Source: Oscillospiraceae bacterium (GTDB lineage: Bacteria; Bacillota; Clostridia; Oscillospirales; Oscillospiraceae). Taken from it: a stretch of DNA of 64,000 nucleotides. The translations under genes were made by a program, and so were the position numbers. Under the pieces are notes generated by a model. It had not been told where the DNA came from, made no database searches, and worked only from the letters and a program-made list of their open reading frames with translations. The first letter of the stretch is position 1; every line of letters starts with the position of its first letter. The DNA lies in assembly GCA_902801295.1 (NCBI GenBank), contig CADCHN010000001.1, forward strand, positions 1 to 64,000, written 5' to 3'. This document shows positions 62,390 through 64,000 of the stretch, in pieces.

Positions 62390-62767
62390 CTAAACCGTGA
62401 TTTGCAGCCGTACTTTTACCGTTTCCCGCTGGCGGCGTTTTCGCTCGGCAGCTTTACGCCGTGCCGCTATGGGTGCGCAGGCGTCGCAATACTTGGCACG
62501 GTTGCTGCGGGCGTGATAGGGCTTGCCGCACATTTCGCATTTCTTCCGGGTATCATGCTCACGCATAATATCCGCGCACAGCTCCCGGTCTGCGGGCAGT
62601 ACCGCTTCCCGGAAGTATCTGCACAGCAGCGAATAGCTGATTGCCTGCACACATACGCAAGGGTCGCCGTCATCCAGCACAAGGCAGCACCCGCCGTCGT
62701 TGTTGGCACAAAGGCAGCGGGTCAGCTTTTTCACCTTGCGATACTGTGCTTCGTTTAGCCGGATCAT
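62390..62767 (-). CDS. Cysteine-rich VLP-domain protein
   Basis: A 125-residue protein with about 12 Cys. VKKLTRCLCANNDGGCCLVLDDGDPCVCVQAISYSLLCRYFREAVLPADRELC, then CEMCGKPYHARSNRAKYCDACAPIAARRK with a zinc-ribbon-like four-Cys set near 77-97; basic tail. Recognised as the Cys-rich VLP family common in Firmicutes conjugative elements, next to TopB. ATG 62767 overlaps the topB stop by 4 bases. Unknown function. Confidence 0.85.
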   Translation of the reverse strand: MIRLNEAQYRKVKKLTRCLCANNDGGCCLVLDDGDPCVCVQAISYSLLCRYFREAVLPADRELCADIMREHDTRKKCEMCGKPYHARSNRAKYCDACAPIAARRKAAERKRRQRETVKVRLQITV

Positions 62768-64000
62768 TTGGTCTGTTCGATACGGTAATTCACATACTTG
62801 TCGCCTGTGTCGCAGAGAAGCACCGTACCGTCGTAGGTTTTGCCCGTGCGCTCGGAATACAGCCCCTTGACCTTTGCCTTGCCGTCCTTTAACAGCGCAG
62901 CGGCGATTTTCTTTGAAAAGGTGGTTTTCCTGCTTTCAAAAAACTTGTCGTTCTTCCACATTACAAAGCGGCAGGATCGGTCAGAGCAGTAATAGTTTTT
63001 CTTGCCCTCATAGACAGGGCTTTTGCAGCGGGGGCAGATGCCGATAGCTTCCTTTTCCGGCGCGAACAGCTTTTTACCGTCCTCGGTGATATGGGAATAG
63101 GCTTTAACCAGCTCCCGCGTCAGATCGGCAATGCCGTCCATAAACTCGTCCGGGTCTGCGCTGCCCTTGGCAATCTCGGTCAGCCTGCTTTCCCATTCAG
63201 CCGTAAGCTGCGGGGATTTGAGCATATCCGGCAGGATCACAGCCAGATTCACGCCGTCCTTGGTCGGAACAAGGCTTTTACCCTTGCGCTCCACAAATCC
63301 GGCAGACAGCAGCTTTTCGATCATGGCGGCGCGGGTCGCGGGCGTTCCCAGCCCCTTGCGCTCGGCTTCATCGGGCATATCCTCTTTGCCCGCGCTTTCC
63401 ATAGCGGACAGCAGCGTATCTTCGGTGTAGGGCTTCGGGGGTGTGGTGTAATGCTCGGAAACGGATGCGGCAGGGTTGTCAAAGGTCTGCCCCTCGGTCA
63501 GCTCCGGCAGCATCGCTTCGTCCTCGGCTTCCTCGTCGGGCTTTCCTTTCAGCGTCAGACGGAAACGGGCGTCAATGCCTTTCCAGCCCGCAGTCAGAAT
63601 TGTTTTGCCTTTTGCGGTGAACTGTTCGCCGCCACACTCAAATACAGCGGTGACAGTTTCATACACATGGGGCGGCGCAACGGTGCAGAACAGCTTGCAG
63701 CAGATAAGGGACAGCAGTTTCTTTTCGCTTTCTGCAAGCCCGTCAAATCCGGCTTTTGCAAACTCTGCTGTCGGCAGGATCGCATGGTGGTCTGTCACCT
63801 TGGCATTGTTGATAACGCGCCCGATCTCCGGGGAGAACTCCACGCCCTGCATAAAGGGCAGCATGGGCAGAAGTGCCGCAACAAGGTCAGCCGCCGTCTG
63901 CTCCATGTCGGAAGTGATATAATTGCTGTCCGTCCTCGGATAGGTCAAAAGACGCTTTTCATACAGGGCTTGGGCATAGTCAAGGGTCTGCTTGGCAGTA
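62764..64000 (-). CDS. topB: DNA topoisomerase III TopB-like, C-terminal part (5' end outside window)
   Basis: An open frame from the window edge covers the last ~412 residues of a type IA topoisomerase: LYEKRLLTYPRTDSNYI with the active-site Tyr (TYPRTDS), the KVTDHHAILPT region, GLGTPATRAAMIEKL near 220 of the fragment, and a C-terminal zinc-finger-like CPRCKSPVYEGKKNYYCSD block. Plasmid/ICE TopB resolves DNA crossings during transfer. The true start is outside the window; downstream, the Cys-rich VLP gene overlaps by 4 bases. Confidence 0.93.
   Translation of the reverse strand, partial: TAKQTLDYAQALYEKRLLTYPRTDSNYITSDMEQTAADLVAALLPMLPFMQGVEFSPEIGRVINNAKVTDHHAILPTAEFAKAGFDGLAESEKKLLSLICCKLFCTVAPPHVYETVTAVFECGGEQFTAKGKTILTAGWKGIDARFRLTLKGKPDEEAEDEAMLPELTEGQTFDNPAASVSEHYTTPPKPYTEDTLLSAMESAGKEDMPDEAERKGLGTPATRAAMIEKLLSAGFVERKGKSLVPTKDGVNLAVILPDMLKSPQLTAEWESRLTEIAKGSADPDEFMDGIADLTRELVKAYSHITEDGKKLFAPEKEAIGICPRCKSPVYEGKKNYYCSDRSCRFVMWKNDKFFESRKTTFSKKIAAALLKDGKAKVKGLYSERTGKTYDGTVLLCDTGDKYVNYRIEQTK

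Larger units (their letters stand above)
39723..64000. mobile_element. Integrative conjugative element, Tn1549-like transfer module with serine recombinase (right end outside window)
   Basis: Bases 39.7-64.0 kb carry a large serine recombinase at the left end, tnpW, Orf7/HTH_16-type regulators, an excisionase-like HTH, MobC and a MOBP relaxase, a TTRAP protein, an ArdA/ArdC-like fusion, a Cys-rich VLP protein and TopB: the usual contents of clostridial conjugative elements. Cargo is a two-component system with two ABC transporters, plus an AbiEi/membrane/DUF1016 block. No mating-pair genes (VirB4, VirD4, VirB6) are seen; they should lie right of 64000. Confidence 0.9.

Noticed and set aside
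62216..62758. Plus-strand frame of 180 codons opposite the Cys-rich VLP gene and leader
   Set aside because: It overlaps the duplicated leader and a gene with a clear Cys pattern; no family signal.

Overview
The window is about 64 kb of Firmicutes DNA. Gene order (rnc - radical SAM - smc - ftsY - yhbY - nadD - rsfS - leuS - rpsU), GC-rich codon use, TTG/GTG starts, Shine-Dalgarno sites and Tn1549-like conjugation genes point to a gut clostridium of the Oscillospiraceae/Ruminococcaceae type. This assignment rests on family recognition and was not checked by a search.

Layout: bases 1-336 hold the end of a tyrosine recombinase, probably the edge of another mobile element. A gene-free stretch with an orphan promoter and a terminator follows. 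Bases 935-5243 form a fermentation operon: a four-subunit 2-oxoacid:ferredoxin oxidoreductase (korDABC) and a succinyl-CoA:acetate-type CoA-transferase. Together they could take 2-oxoglutarate to succinyl-CoA, then to succinate plus acetyl-CoA, while reducing ferredoxin. An APH-fold kinase and tRNA-Gly(CCC) lie on the minus strand. From 6.5 to 26.2 kb is a dense plus-strand housekeeping run: rdgB, a methyltransferase, a lipoprotein, an rRNA/tRNA methyltransferase, dprA, topA, trmFO, plsX, rnc, a radical SAM gene, a short-armed smc, ftsY, yhbY, a nadD-yqeK fusion, rsfS, leuS and rpsU. From 26.3 to 32.4 kb the minus strand carries a wall-anchored YDG-repeat protein with its class B sortase, four tRNAs (Cys, Gly, Phe, Val), hslO, a methyltransferase and a YerC-type regulator. 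From 32.5 to 39.7 kb come NfeD and SPFH membrane proteins, a eukaryote-type hexokinase, nrdR, a DUF421/DUF4363 pair, and an amino-sugar cluster: a NagB-like protein lacking its catalytic residues, glmM, and a stand-alone left-handed beta-helix protein.

At about 39.72 kb the chromosome is interrupted, exactly at the terminator after the beta-helix gene, by an integrative conjugative element that runs off the right edge. In order it has a large serine recombinase; a translationally coupled small recombinase-like protein without the catalytic serine; tnpW; HTH_16 and sigma-like regulators; a cargo of two ABC transporters plus a two-component system; excisionase-like and Xre regulators; mobC and relaxase; an AbiEi-like / four-helix membrane protein / DUF1016 nuclease cargo; a TTRAP protein; a 1665-residue ArdA-ArdC-like-metallopeptidase fusion; a Cys-rich VLP protein; and topB (partial).

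The strongest new-looking signals are regulatory. Three operons of the two-component/ABC cargo are each preceded by an 11-bp-phased GTAGATA repeat placed 9 bp upstream of a -10 box, which looks like a regulon of the element's own response regulator. Two divergently oriented transfer genes (mobC and the large fusion) share a nearly identical structured leader.
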